The notes under the pieces are model-generated. The model was given only the letters and a program-made list of their open reading frames with translations. It made no database searches and was not told where the DNA came from. A stretch of 64,000 nucleotides of DNA from Diphasiastrum complanatum (taxonomy: Eukaryota > Streptophyta > Lycopodiopsida > Lycopodiales > Lycopodiaceae): NCBI GenBank assembly GCA_029204225.1, contig CM055113.1, forward strand, positions 1,839,973 through 1,903,972, read 5' to 3'. A program made the position numbers and the translations under genes. Below, one piece after another: positions 32,301-42,462 of the stretch. The stretch's first letter is position 1. Each line of letters opens with the position of its first letter.

Positions 32301-35300
32301 TATCGTCAAGTAGATGCCTACCAAGTATTCACTTGCGAAGATTGGATGCCCACAGCTCTCAGAAAAGAAATTTGCCTCCTCCACTGCTGGCGCGGTTCTG
32401 TGCGCGAGGAGGAGGCCGAAAATCGGGTTTCTGGTTTTTTTTTTTTAACGATTCTGTCCACGATTCGCTGCCACGATTCGCTGCAGCGAATCGCGATTCG
32501 CTGCAACTATGGCTTGATCTAATAGACCCATTTTTGTTTGTCTGGACATTAATCTATTTTGAAATATTTTCATCTCATGTGTTTATCCTAGGTGATGTTC
32601 AATACTTGCTGCCAATGTGAGCTTTAATGTTCTTCAAGCATATTGGCATTGTATGAAGTTGCAGCTTCTTACCTGAGATTTCGTTTGCTGAAGGTATTGT
32701 GCTTACCATCCAAATCCAAGATACCGGAATCACGAGGAGCCTGAACAGGAGTGGGATGCATCTGTTCCTCATGAAGTAAATTGCACCACAGCCTATTGTG
32801 CCTATCTACTCCTTGTTGACAGCTTGTGTGCCAATTATGCTAACAGAATAAACTGAATTTCCTATCAGTGCTTTAATTTGCTTTTGATGTTTGATCAACA
32901 GATTGTTGAGCGAAGGAAGGAAAGGAAGCGGGAGTACGATCGAGAGAAGAAGGAGAGAGAAACACAGAGAAAACGGCAGCGGCTGGTAGTTGGCTGGCAT
33001 TTTTGTTTACATTTTCAATGCCCGTGACTTATAATCTATGCTTATTATTTGATTTGTTATTATCTCACCCTCAAAAACACAATAGTAGAATGACACTGCC
33101 ACATGAAGGGCGTCACTCTTTCTATCTGGTTTTGTCTTTGTCTATTTTGTCTTTGTTTTAGTAACTCGTATACACATTATGATCCTTGTTTTATTTTCAT
33201 TTTATGTTTTGTTTTTATTTTGTTTTTAATTAGATTTAATTCATAAATTTTATTTTTGAATCTCATTTTATTTAAATTATAATTATTTTTTCTTTCTTCT
33301 TACTGATTGTCTTTTGCTTCTTAGTCAACACTGGGTCTACCCAAGAGAATCCGAATTCTTTCGAAACCCAGTTAGCAACTTATGCTTGGGTACTGATGAG
33401 ACATAAGCAATGCTATTTGGCTAAGATTTTCTGTTTATTGAATTTAGATCCTTTGACTTTTTGAGTTGCTCGTATATTGTTTCTAAGGTTTACTTTATGA
33501 CATCACTGACTTCTCTATATAAATTTGTGAAATTGGATATATTCTAATTTCACAAATATACTCTTTCTATCTGGTACCTGCTGCAATACCTTGGACCTTT
33601 CTTTCAAAAGAAACAACTCTCTCCATTATGTTGCGGTTGCAGTCATATATTAAATGCATTCTAATTTAGCATATATGCTTAGATTACTTTTCTTTACTGT
33701 TTCGGAGACGTTTCACACGCTTGCTATTGTATCACACACTTGACATGTACTTATTTGTCTTATATGCCTTTTGGCATGGAAAAGACATTTATAAAGCTTT
33801 CTCTCTCTCTCTCTCTCTAATATCAGATTTCAGCCTGATGCATCTCTCCCTATTTATGTGAATGGTTTCTCTTTCTCTCATCAGCCTTCAATTGATGAGC
33901 TCAGAAGCCCTAATTCATCAAGCTGAGTCATCTGACACTATATCTCTCCATTTCAGACAGTTGAAAGCTAAAAAGCTTAGCTAGGTGCAAGGTAGCTCTT
34001 AGGTTGTGAACTAGCTTGTCTGTTCTCACCCATGTAAGACATGCCTGACAGCTTTGCCTCTGAGGCTGTCTGAGAGGTACATGGATATTCTTGGAGGAGG
34101 ATCTTACCCAGACAGTTGGAGAAATACCAAAACACGTATAGGAAGCCACAGAATAGAGAAAGGGGATTATCTAGGACGAGCATTGATTGTGTCAGTGCCT
34201 CAAAGTGCTTCACTCTTGGTCTCCTTCGCCTAGGGTTCCTGGGTTACAGAAGTATGCAGGACAACTTTTGGGAATCCGTATGTACGTACTTCAGGTAAGT
34301 TTTTGGAACTGTAATGTTCTTCACTCTACACAAGTGGCAGGAGTCCTCAAAGATTTCATTCAGAAGGGAAGTATTGACTTCATCAAGGAGGTGCACGAGA
34401 GTGTGAAATAGGGGCCTGAATACACCTGGTGTTTAGTAAACTGAGAGGAGACCAGATCGGTAGGTAGGGGAGGATCAAGGCATAGCTTGTTTGGAAACGG
34501 ATATATTACAATAAGTCCTTTCAATGATTTATCTAGATTGGATGGCATGAAATTTTTTTCCTTGAACGACAAAGAGATGGGAAGGTCTGGACACGGACAT
34601 TTACTTTGTTACCTGCTATTTTTCACCAAAAATTTCTGCATTTGCTCCTGAGCCAAGAGTCTTATTATAAGCAGACTTATCCATGAGTATCATCTGATGT
34701 CTGAGGTAGGTACGTCCTACAATCAGGAGACTTCAGCTCTGGCACGGCGGTTTGACATATAGCTATTCATGATTCATTGGAGGGTCCTTTGTTGTTTGAT
34801 GCAAATTTGGGCTTGTCAGATATATATTGACATGAATATCACGGTGGATTAATCACCTCAATGGCCTTTTCTGTTGGTATGCATCCATATCTTTCACATA
34901 TCAGCCGCATGGAGGTGGCCATGGTACACTATTTTGCTCGTCCTGATTACATATAGGGATCAGACACCTTGATTCCTCTGTTGCACGAGCTGTCTGTCAA
35001 GTTGCTTCTAGGATATCTTCACTCAGAGTCTGCACCTCTCGGAACTCCTGTTCGAGCCTCAGCTTCAACCCTACATGTTGTTGCCTTTCTCTTTTCCGCT
35101 ACCTGGGGGACCCTTTTCAGACCTATCTCGAAATGCTTGATATGATGATGAGTGCCATTGATTACACCTTTGTGTGCAGAATAATTGATGATCAATGCTC
35201 TCTGACTGCATTGGATACATTTCACGCATAGAGCACTCCTTGATTTACCGCCAGAAGGAAATTCATTACTTCAGAGAGCATATATGTCTGAAACTTTCTC

Positions 35301-38300
35301 TACAGTTCATCCTCCGGCCCGTTCTAGTGTGAGCACCTCCCTTAGGTACCACCATCATTATCAAACCTGTAGACATGGACCGCTTAGCACATCAGTTATA
35401 TACTGCCAAGCTGCCACACCCTTTGTGATTTCACCTTTGCTATTCTGTTTCTCTCTCTTCACAGTTGATCATATAGGAGTTGCCATCGAGAAACAAACAA
35501 TCCACCCAAAATAGCCATGACCTTCGAGCTAAGCCTGTCATCCATTCATCTACAACGTTGTCGTCTCATTGCTGAACTTTTGAGCTCCATTGTTTGCCAG
35601 ACCTTCCCAACCTCAACGTACTGTTATGCCATATAAGATGGTCATTGAGATGGCACTCAGCAGAACAATTGAGACCAGGACCCCAAGGCTCTTGGATAGG
35701 CAGGGCCCATCATGTGCATAATGTACAAAAATGTATTTACTTTGTGAGCTATCATTGAGGAGGCATGCTACTGCAAGTGGTATGAGTTGGTGGATTGTTT
35801 ACATGCTCCACATGTCAACTTGTAGGGTCACAGCTAAGGGGCATGGGGTGAATACATACATGTGTGACCCTGGAGAAGGGATGCCTCATTATTTCTGTGT
35901 AAGGTTGGCTGGATGAGCAACAAGCATTCTTTTGTGGTTGTTACTCTCTTGTACTTTTGAACAAAGAAACACGTTTGAAATTCCCCATTCGAAATGGGCC
36001 CGTTTCGAAACTCATCTCTTACGTTCGAAATGCCTGTTAAAAAATGTAAATTTTTTTGACTGAGGAAAGTGATCATACACAGTTTCTCCTCTTGAAATTG
36101 CTTTCTCTAGAGCATTCTCATGAAATTGGATGTATCTACTTGGTACTGGTCTTTCTATGACATGTCTAAACCCATAAAAACACATTTTCAAAAAAAAAAA
36201 TTAAAAACCTAAATTTTTTTCCTGTTTCGAACCTGAACCTCCCGTTTCAAACGTGTTTCAAACCCCGTTTCGAAACGACGTACAAAATGAACCCATGAAA
36301 CATTGACTTATTGCATGATGAGTCTTATGTTCTTGGATGGCCCGTGCAGTATTTACGTGTAGAGACAAGCACTAGGTGACATCAAGTTCTACGAAGGCAA
36401 AGTAGTAGGGGCTTACATGAGGGATTAATCAACTCGAAAGTAAGGAAAAAATCCTTAGGAGATGACTCCTAAGAAAAGGGTTGAGGAGATAAAGTCAAGG
36501 TGTTGAAGGAGAACAAAACGCATGTGATTTGAGTGCACAAGATTTGAGGCAGATCTCCCAGTACACGTGTGCAAGACTTCTAGAAAATCAAACTTCTATG
36601 TAATCATTCTAATTTTCAGAATAAATGGTGCTTCAACAGTGGCAGTAGCAACTCATAGAAGAACAAGCAAGTGTGGAAATATTTGAGCAAGATGAAGATG
36701 GGAAATAATCTTTTGCAGGTGTAGTCAATTTGCAAGAAACAAAGAAGGATTGAATAGCATGCGAGGTAGCAAGAAATTTGTCCACAACGATTAATAGACA
36801 ACCAGCAGGAGAATGGTTACTTGTGATCTTTGATTACTCAAAAGTGGTGCACGAAAATTGTTGATTGAAAAAATGCTTATTGGCTCATGAAATCACCATG
36901 TGGCTTGAAAACTCTTAAATTTAGGGCAAGTTTTAAGAGTATCTTGGAATTTAAAGACTATTCTGGTGCAACACAAGTGAATTCTGAGCTGCGACAAGTA
37001 TGGACAAGATGGGTGGAAGGAGCCTAATGCACAATGCTGAAAGGAAGTCTACAAAGAGCAGAGGACATGAAAAGCATGTCAAAGGTTGTTACAGAGCAAC
37101 TGACAGCAAACAGAGCAATGCTTTGACATGTACATGCAGTTCCAGGGCTTGACCTATTAGTCAGAGGGGCCTGAGTCTAGATAAATGTGGGCAACATTAG
37201 ACTAATCTGGTGGCTTCTTGGAAGGTTCCATTGGGGTCCTTCAGTATAGTATAATTAGGAGGTAGAGATATTCATTCATTAGCTTGTGATGATTGATATG
37301 CTTGATTCTTCGTGGTAGATTCTCTTACAGTGCTTCTAGGGCCTGGTTATTGATTGTATTTGGCGATCTTTCAGTTAGACTTAGCTGGGGATTATCTATT
37401 GTTCATCATTCACAATATTGGCTCCTGAGATTGGGAATTCCTTAACAATTTGTGGCAAAAGCCATGATAATGAGAAAATAGCTGAGGCCATGTATTGTTT
37501 CCTGTAAGTAGCTTAGAGATAGCAAAATAAGATAGAACAGATAACTCTGCTCCCCCCTACTGGGGTTGTTTTTCAACAGATGGTACTCAAACTTGGGTGC
37601 TGCTGGATGTTCAAGAAATGATACAGTGGACTAAGCTTAAGATTGTTGATGCCCTTTAGTAGATAGCTGGGCTGTCCTGTGGCTTTTTCTGTCTTTTCTA
37701 ACTCCCTGTTGCTAATATCTTGCAGGAAGCTGTTACGAAGGATGAACAGTTTTGTCTGCAAAAAGAGAAGGAGGCATTAATGAAAGAGCTAGAAGATCAA
37801 CGGTCCAGAGAAAAGCTACTATTAGATGAGGCATGTTGCAGCTTAGGAGAATTGTTGATTGGCTTAATAATAGTAACTACCAAGTGAAAAATATTTTTTC
37901 AGTTACCATCTAAAATCAATCAATTTGCAGGAGCGACAACGTCATGAGGAAGAAGTAAAAAAACTACAAGAGGCAAGTTATTTGACACAGTCAACTTTCT
38001 ATTCATAAGAAACAGCTATTGATCTTATATGTAAAGTATATAATATTATATGATAAAAGGCATTTTTGTCTGTAGACAAACAAGTTTTACTGTTAAGGAT
38101 TGATATCTGTCAATAGGCTTTAGAATTTCATGTCTGTTTAGCTTACATGCTTCACTGTATTCAAATCTAATATCATATCATAAAAAGGAATATACTAGAC
38201 ACTAAGCACCTTATGTCTATTGTCGAACAGGAATATTTATCTATGCAGGCTACTCGGGATGAGATCATGAAAGAAAAAACTGAATTGCTCAAGCAAATGG

Positions 38301-41300
38301 AGAAGACAAGGGAAGAAAATGACATGCAGGAAGCTCTAGCTAGCATGGAAAAGCAGAAGGAGAACTTCTCTACTCAGGTTTCTGAAAGTGTAAGTTTTGC
38401 TATTCATGACAACATTTAAGCCCCTTGTATTGAAATTTCTTTCTTAAAGCAGTTCTTACTTTGACTATCCCCAAGGGGAAAGGGAAGAATCAATCACGCA
38501 TGTTTTAAAGAATGAGTAATGGTACTCACTTCTATTTTTTTTCATTCTTGAAAGTGATCAAAGTATTTTCTATCTAAAACTCAACACATTGGTCTTTCAA
38601 AGCAGTAAATTTTCTCATCATCTCACTGATTTTGTATTTCAGTGGCTTTCTAGTAGATTAGCCTGCTTGATAAATGCCATCTATTTCTGGTCTTTACAAG
38701 TTCTCTTCAAAGGCAGACTGGGTGTAGTTTCATGAAGAGGATGATGAAGCTGTAATATATGCAGGATCAATTTTCCCAACAAGAAGAGGAACTTAATTCA
38801 GCAGAATTCATTCACGACAAGCATCAATTAGGTCCTTTGCATGTCACTGATATGGCACAGATCTTTAATGATATAAGTGAAGTGCCAGATGCCAGCTCTA
38901 TGCTGGTTGAGGAGCCAATGTACCATAGTAATTTGAATGACAGTGCAAGGGAGAAAGGTTGCCAAGAAATGGGTCTTATGAGATCTTCTCAACATTCAAA
39001 TCACCAAAACCTTGAGCAGCACAATAGGGCAAATTCCCATTCAATTTCAACCGATCACTTTTTACAGCTAAGTTCAGGACAATTCAGCAATGAGCAGGCT
39101 CATTCTTCGTATGCTCAAAAGACGCAGGGACCACAGGTTTGAGGACCTCACCAATCTTCTTCTTTTAATGTTTAACATTGTTGTGCAGCATTCAGTTTAT
39201 CTCTTACACCATCTTTTAGGTGTTCAGGGTGGTGTTCTGCAGCATACTGGTAATCTTCAAACCCCAGCAACGTCAGCCATGGCACATAAGGAATTTATTT
39301 CACATGCTAACATTTCATCCAGGGACATTCGAAGCATGGTGAGCCCATTATCTTCTCTGCAATTTAGCTGACTCTTACATAAAGAGCACCTTTGATAGTT
39401 CTATCGATAATTTTATGCACATCTTTTGTGAACTGTCGGCTCATATTTGTCTTGGTATGTCTGGACAGCCTAGTACAGGTGTTTTTTGATGATCCCACTT
39501 GGATAAACTTCAAGTGATTTTTCACAAGGATATCTCATTTATTACTGGATTTAGCATACTTGTTGGACTCTTATAATACTTCACGTTGTGTAGCGAGAAT
39601 GTCCAAGTCACTTTTAAGCTTATTCTTTTCATTGCTGGAGATCGATTGTTATGAACTGTATAAGCTTTCTCAAAATATGTTAAGACTCTTAACTGAACTT
39701 TCTACAACCTTATGCATGAATATTCTGTCCTTCATCTGGCAAGGCTTTTAGTTTCAAAATGCGATATTCTCTTGTTTATAGTATGATTCATTCTCTATAT
39801 TCCACCTGAAGAGATTTTCTGTCAGCCATAACCGATTGTTTGTTTGTCCTGAGTACTTCAACAATGGTGAATACATTACGAATTGTCTCTCTGAAATCTT
39901 TTCCAATGTGCGTACTACATCCTCAGCATCAGCAACATATATGCTTCTTTTACATGCTGTTCTTTGGTTACACATCTTCTTGCAGGTGACATCTTCACAA
40001 ACTTTGAATACATTGTCAACACTTGGTCATAACATCTCACAGCTCTCTGCAATGCCTACAAAGTCCTTAGATCGTCCTTATCAGGCACAGAGAGAAGGTT
40101 TTGGGTGGTCGCAGGAATCGGATATAGTGACATCAAGGTACAAAACAGGAGAAACACCACAGTTGATTATGCCTGTTATGCCACGTGGCCTGCCCCCAGT
40201 GACTGCTGCACCAATGCCAGAAACGCCTTCACCAGGTTGCATCCCAGCTTTCACCTCTTCATTTTCTCCACTAGCTGTAGAGTTTCAGACCACTTCATTA
40301 ACATCTTCATCGCTTACTTCAACTCTGACACAACAGTTTCTTGTTGAAGCAAATGCTTCTTTGAATCGTGTTCCGAACAACGTAGGTTTGTCAGACTTCC
40401 ACGATGTCCAGCTACCGACTTCCCTGAGTAATGGTCGTTTGCTTGACCAAAGACCTGTGATTTCTCTCATGGATAGGAGTGAATCAGAACATCGGCAGTC
40501 CATCCAATTTCAGGTCCAAAATGCATCGACCAGAAGTGATATACAGGAAAGATTGGCAAACAGTGCTGGAGCTTCCTTTTCAGGAAGGTATAAACACGGA
40601 ATTCCTCCTTAAGCAGTTCTTTTTTTGACAATTTACAAGCTATCTATATGAGCTTAAGCAGACAGTAGCTGTTTGATTCTTAAGAACGAGGCATGACACT
40701 TGGTTTTGGAAAGTTGTTGCCTGTTCTGTTCTTCTCTTTGGCCCTTTAGATCGAATGTAGTAGTCTCACAGCCTTTTCCTACTTGGTTCTAGTAGACTTG
40801 CAGATCCACATCCTTCAAACCTCTCCCTGGGCACAGGGATGTTATCTGTGCAACTACCACTGGATTGTGTTGTTGCAAATCGTAATTCAGTCTCCGAGAC
40901 AGAAGTCAATAAAGATAAAGCAATGTTCTCACTCCAAAGGTATGTCCTTAGCTGATGATAGTTATGCAAGATGGAAAGTTGAGTATAAAATATATTTCCA
41001 GAATAAGCCTATCAGTTTTGTGTGTGCCAGGAGTTATTCTTGAACCACACTTCAATTCTGTGCTGAAGTATCATTCTTCTGTGAGCCATGCTATTTTTCT
41101 TATTTTAACTGGTTTGTTATCAACATAACTGATACACTTTCTTGATATATATGAAACCTTGATTAAGCAATTAGACAGCTGTACTATTTTATCTGCCTTT
41201 ATCTAGATCTTGCTTTTTACGGTCTGTTTTCCCATCAGCCGTCCCCTTAGATGTTGTTGCATCTTTCCAGTCATAGGTCTTAGTATTTCATAAGTATTAT

Positions 41301-42462
41301 CCATTGAGAAGAGTAAAGTTGCACATGCCTTTTTTTATTGTGTTTTGGTCTCAACAAAGCCAATTTGATAGAATACATTTTGAGCAATGTTCAGTAGTCT
41401 TTTCTAATTCTTTGTCGCTCTTTCTATGCCCTTAGTCTTCCTGGATGGATTAAGTGTTAGAGGATAGCTTCAAGCCTGATCATAAGATTTGGGATTTGCT
41501 TGTTTTTTACAGGCGATTGAGAATGGCCTTAAGCACTTTGTTGGGAATTGGAGGACCAACAGAAGCACATCATATGGACTTAGATGAATTGCCCTCCACC
41601 GATTTGGAAGTGGTAAGATATTTTATGTACATTTATATCAATCAAATCTGTAGAATGATGTTGAGAGTTAAAACTATGAATGGTTGATAATTACCCAATG
41701 GTGGTAATCATCATCACATAAGAAATCGGAAATTGCAAAATATCAAAATAGTACAAAACAAGAAAAGAAAAATCTCAGCATAGCTAGCATGCCTCTCATA
41801 AAATCCTCTTCAAATCAGATCCTATTTGTATCCTCTTTGTTTGCTTCTGAAGCATATGCTAGTTCAGCTGAAGAGAGTCTAACATCCCAGCATCATCATA
41901 TTACCATTGCAAATTTTGGAATCAGGATCATATAAAATGCCTGAATTTACAGAGCTGCCTTGTATGCAACCTGCTTGTCAAACTTAATGTGCAGAAGTAG
42001 ACCCATTTCGATGTTTTCAGTGATAATTCTAGACAAACATGCTGGCATGTTTTCACAGCATCATCTGCTGTAAGCCAAGTAGATGTTGGGCTTGTATACA
42101 TAATCTTGATGGTGCAAAATTCTGCTCATACACTGACTCAAAATTGTGCGTTTCATATTTGCAGTTGACGATATGCGAGAAGGTAAGACACGCTTCACAT
42201 TTTCCAAAGCACCTGCCCTTAGATTGTTTCTGTGCTTGGCCTTTGCCCAAAGCACATTGTTTGTAGATTGTGTTTGTGCTTGGCTTTTTCCCAAAATCTT
42301 GAGCTACCAATTCTGTGTCACCTTCTTAAAGTGCCAGAGGAACTAAAAAGTCTTTTGTCTATTCAGACCAGGAGTCTTGTGGAGATGAGATGGCAGTCTT
42401 ATGAGCAGGAGATTCAAAAGCTTAAGGCAGAGCTTACTTACACGATGACAGATAAGCTACAG
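16472..42462 (+). CDS. MORC-family GHKL ATPase with CW zinc finger (animal MORC3/4-like); 3' end unresolved
   Basis: Large spliced gene; the first ATG in frame is at 16472. Exons deduced from splice sites and frame: 16455-16584, 16778-16937, 17085-17135, 17269-17358, 21860-21938 (donor weak), 22057-22181, 22425-22553, 22684-22772, 22972-23076, 23998-24127, 24215-24304, 26534-26601, 26769-26871, 26995-27074, 32694-32775, 32902-32985, 37726-37830, 37931-37972, 38231-38389, 38765-39136, about 39190-39338, 39986-40587, 40793-40939, 41513-41612 and 42367-42462. Together they give roughly 1,100 codons. MORC proteins are nuclear ATPases that dimerise on ATP binding and compact or silence chromatin; animal MORC3/4 read histone H3K4 methylation through the CW finger. 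The order GHKL, S5, CW, coiled coil matches animal MORC3/4, whereas the well-known Arabidopsis MORCs lack a CW finger. The introns carry three transposons. No stop codon breaks the frame, so the gene is probably functional. The terminal exon was not found with confidence. Confidence 0.85.
18520..18940 (+). repeat. Copia 5' LTR with triplicated 63-bp unit
   Basis: The LTR is taken to start at TGTCGTGAGG (18520) and end at TTTACA (18940), two bases before the primer site. A unit of about 63 bp (core CTCACGACCGTGACACAT...AGGAGTGTCTTAAG) is repeated three times at about 18526, 18588 and 18652. The start contains a perfect hairpin, GTCGTGAG-GCTT-CTCACGAC. A TATA box (ATATATAAAAAGG) at about 18794 is the likely LTR promoter. 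The 5' boundary is inferred from the TG rule and has no paired LTR to confirm it. Confidence 0.58.
18943..18956 (+). promoter_or_regulatory. Primer-binding site for internal (half) initiator tRNA-Met
   Basis: GGTTATGGGCCCAC is complementary to the anticodon stem-loop of plant initiator tRNA-Met (GUGGGCCCAUAACC), not to its 3' end. Drosophila copia and Volvox Osser are known to prime from such a half-tRNA. The site sits two bases after the LTR end, in the standard place. Confidence 0.7.
19091..20210 (+). pseudogene. Copia gag and integrase remnant
   Basis: From ATG 19091 the frame gives the copia gag (UBN2-type) pattern: [60 protein letters not shown]. It is broken by TGA at 19265 (CGA to TGA would explain it) and a frame change near 19610, then continues [18 protein letters not shown]. 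After a deletion comes integrase ([10 protein letters not shown] with the first catalytic Asp, [24 protein letters not shown] with the second). Homology stops at about 20210. Confidence 0.82.
20260..21859. other. MORC intron sequence with no recognised feature
   Basis: AT-rich intron. Two small motif groups are seen: CCGGAAAACCCTAACCC at about 20897 with GTTCCGGAACG nearby, and GGAACGGGC at about 21398. These could mark an old MITE, but no matched terminal repeats could be paired. Confidence 0.45.
21860..24304 (+). CDS. MORC exons for the S5 transducer domain
   Basis: Seven exons after a 4.5-kb intron. Recognisable phrases are [83 protein letters not shown] and, after the intron holding the small hAT element, [18 protein letters not shown] and [15 protein letters not shown]. 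Exon 22972-23076 ends in phase 2 and joins directly to 23998 (phrase IELG-FF), which fixes its frame. The last exon ends at CAG, followed by GCGAGT, a GC-AG donor. The conserved Lys in RNRLIK is the transducer residue that contacts ATP in GHKL proteins. Confidence 0.88.
23187..23854. mobile_element. Non-autonomous hAT element (668 bp) in MORC intron
   Basis: The element starts CATAGTTGCA (23187) and ends TGCAACTATG (23854), perfect 10-bp terminal inverted repeats. It is flanked on both sides by the 8-bp target duplication GTGCAAAT (23179-23186 and 23855-23862), the hallmark of hAT transposition. Subterminal AACGCGTTTC and GAAACGCGTTTC palindromes occur at both ends. The interior has a long T-run (about 23274-23315) and a GC-rich hairpin block, and no coding frame. 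It shares its first ten bases with the autonomous element at 27857 and may be mobilised by that transposase. Confidence 0.93.
23466..23540. repeat. GC-rich double hairpin / G-run block inside the small hAT element
   Basis: Two perfect hairpins stand side by side: GGGGGGC-GGTA-GCCCCCC (23474-23491) and TTGGGGGGC-AAT-GCCCCCCAA (23502-23522). They are flanked by repeats of GGGTCCGGG. Four runs of five or six G could form a G-quadruplex. The composition contrasts sharply with the AT-rich surroundings. Confidence 0.85.
26534..32775 (+). CDS. MORC exons: end of S5 domain and the CW zinc finger
   Basis: Exon 26534-26601 ([23 protein letters not shown]) and exon 26769-26871 ([14 protein letters not shown]... 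VPDVVW) lead into the CW finger, encoded by 26995-27074 ([17 protein letters not shown]) and 32694-32775 ([21 protein letters not shown]). The CW hallmarks are present: C-x4-C, K-W-R and W-Y-C. The fourth zinc ligand, Cys in animal MORC3 (RNCEVPEE context), appears as His here (RNHEEPEQE). The intron between the two finger exons is 5.6 kb and holds the autonomous hAT element. Confidence 0.87.
28734..31836 (-). CDS. hAT transposase (DUF659 and dimerisation type), six exons
   Basis: Minus-strand exons: 31836-31016, 30923-30578, 30480-30074, 29975-29806, 29696-29359 and 29240-28734. All have GT-AG junctions and matching phases, giving about 862 residues without a stop. The enzyme would cut and paste the hAT element. 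Exon 1 has a repeat-rich N-terminus then [20 protein letters not shown]. Exon 2 is the DUF659 part of the RNase H-like core: ILSDGWTD (first catalytic Asp), VTDNASNC (second Asp) and the hAT C-x2-H motif in [11 protein letters not shown]. Exon 5 holds the C-terminal dimerisation-like region ([18 protein letters not shown]). Exon 6 is an acidic tail ([18 protein letters not shown]). No BED zinc finger is seen, and the start at 31836 is the first ATG of the open frame rather than proven. An alternative tail frame exists beyond a G9 run at 28841-28849. Confidence 0.85.
31496..31660 (-). repeat. 39-bp tandem repeat in transposase exon 1
   Basis: Four full copies of a 39-bp unit (31496, 31535, 31574, 31613) plus a partial copy. 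In the transposase frame they encode a 13-residue unit of the form [13 protein letters not shown] with variations. The repeat lies N-terminal to the catalytic core, in a probably disordered region. Confidence 0.85.
32902..38389 (+). CDS. MORC exons for charged coiled-coil region
   Basis: Exon 32902-32985 encodes a basic helix ([20 protein letters not shown]). After a 4.7-kb intron come 37726-37830 ([19 protein letters not shown]), 37931-37972 ([14 protein letters not shown]) and 38231-38389 ([20 protein letters not shown]). Together they form a long Glu/Lys/Arg-rich coiled coil, as expected for MORC dimerisation. The 37830 and 37972 exon ends are both followed by GC donors (GCATGT, GCAAGT). 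A GT alternative at either site would give an in-frame stop in the next exon. Extra small exons inside the 4.7-kb intron cannot be excluded. Confidence 0.82.
32986..37725. other. Long MORC intron (4.7 kb) with no recognised gene
   Basis: AT-rich with a short (CT)n tract at about 33800-33819 and many stop-rich frames. No retroelement domain could be recognised at 33.9-35.9 kb despite some longer frames. One inverted-repeat element lies at 35966-36259 and is listed separately. Small additional MORC exons cannot be excluded. Confidence 0.45.
35966..36259. mobile_element. Small foldback (MITE-like) element
   Basis: GAAACACGTTTGAAA at 35966-35980 is exactly inverted at 36245-36259. Both ends carry further GTTTCGAAAC palindromic words (about 35999-36010, 36261-36278). 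The interior is AT-rich and non-coding. The true outer ends and a target duplication could not be fixed. It does not start with CATAGTTGCA, so it is not obviously in the hAT family nearby, although the palindromic style is similar. Confidence 0.5.
38765..42462 (+). CDS. MORC exons for the disordered tail and C-terminal helix
   Basis: Exon 38765-39136 ([15 protein letters not shown]...) is Gln/Asn/Ser-rich. Exon 39190-39338 is open in frame but its exact acceptor is uncertain, because several in-frame AGs occur. Exon 39986-40587 is a 602-bp Ser/Thr/Pro-rich segment, and exon 40793-40939 follows with a phase-2 junction. Exon 41513-41612 encodes [15 protein letters not shown]. Exon 42367-42462 encodes a helix ([19 protein letters not shown]) that may be a second coiled coil. 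Exon phases agree throughout. No stop ends the last exon before a GTACAT donor; reading through would reach a stop at 42676. Confidence 0.7.

Larger units (their letters stand above)
27857..32511 (-). mobile_element. Autonomous hAT transposon (4655 bp) in MORC intron
   Basis: The element starts CATAGTTGCAGCG (27857) and ends CGCTGCAACTATG (32511), perfect 13-bp terminal inverted repeats. The 8-bp target duplication GCTTGATC is perfect on both sides (27849-27856 and 32512-32519). Subterminal regions at both ends are packed with CGATTCGC/GCGAATCG words, probable transposase binding sites. It contains a complete-looking spliced transposase gene on the minus strand. It splits the intron between the two CW-finger exons of MORC and lies antisense to it. 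The perfect target duplication and open transposase suggest a fairly young insertion. Confidence 0.95.

Noticed and set aside
33882-33925. Possible MORC exon (CAG then [13 protein letters not shown], stop)
   Set aside because: It runs into a stop, has no usable donor, and would not keep the frame to the coiled-coil exon at 37726.
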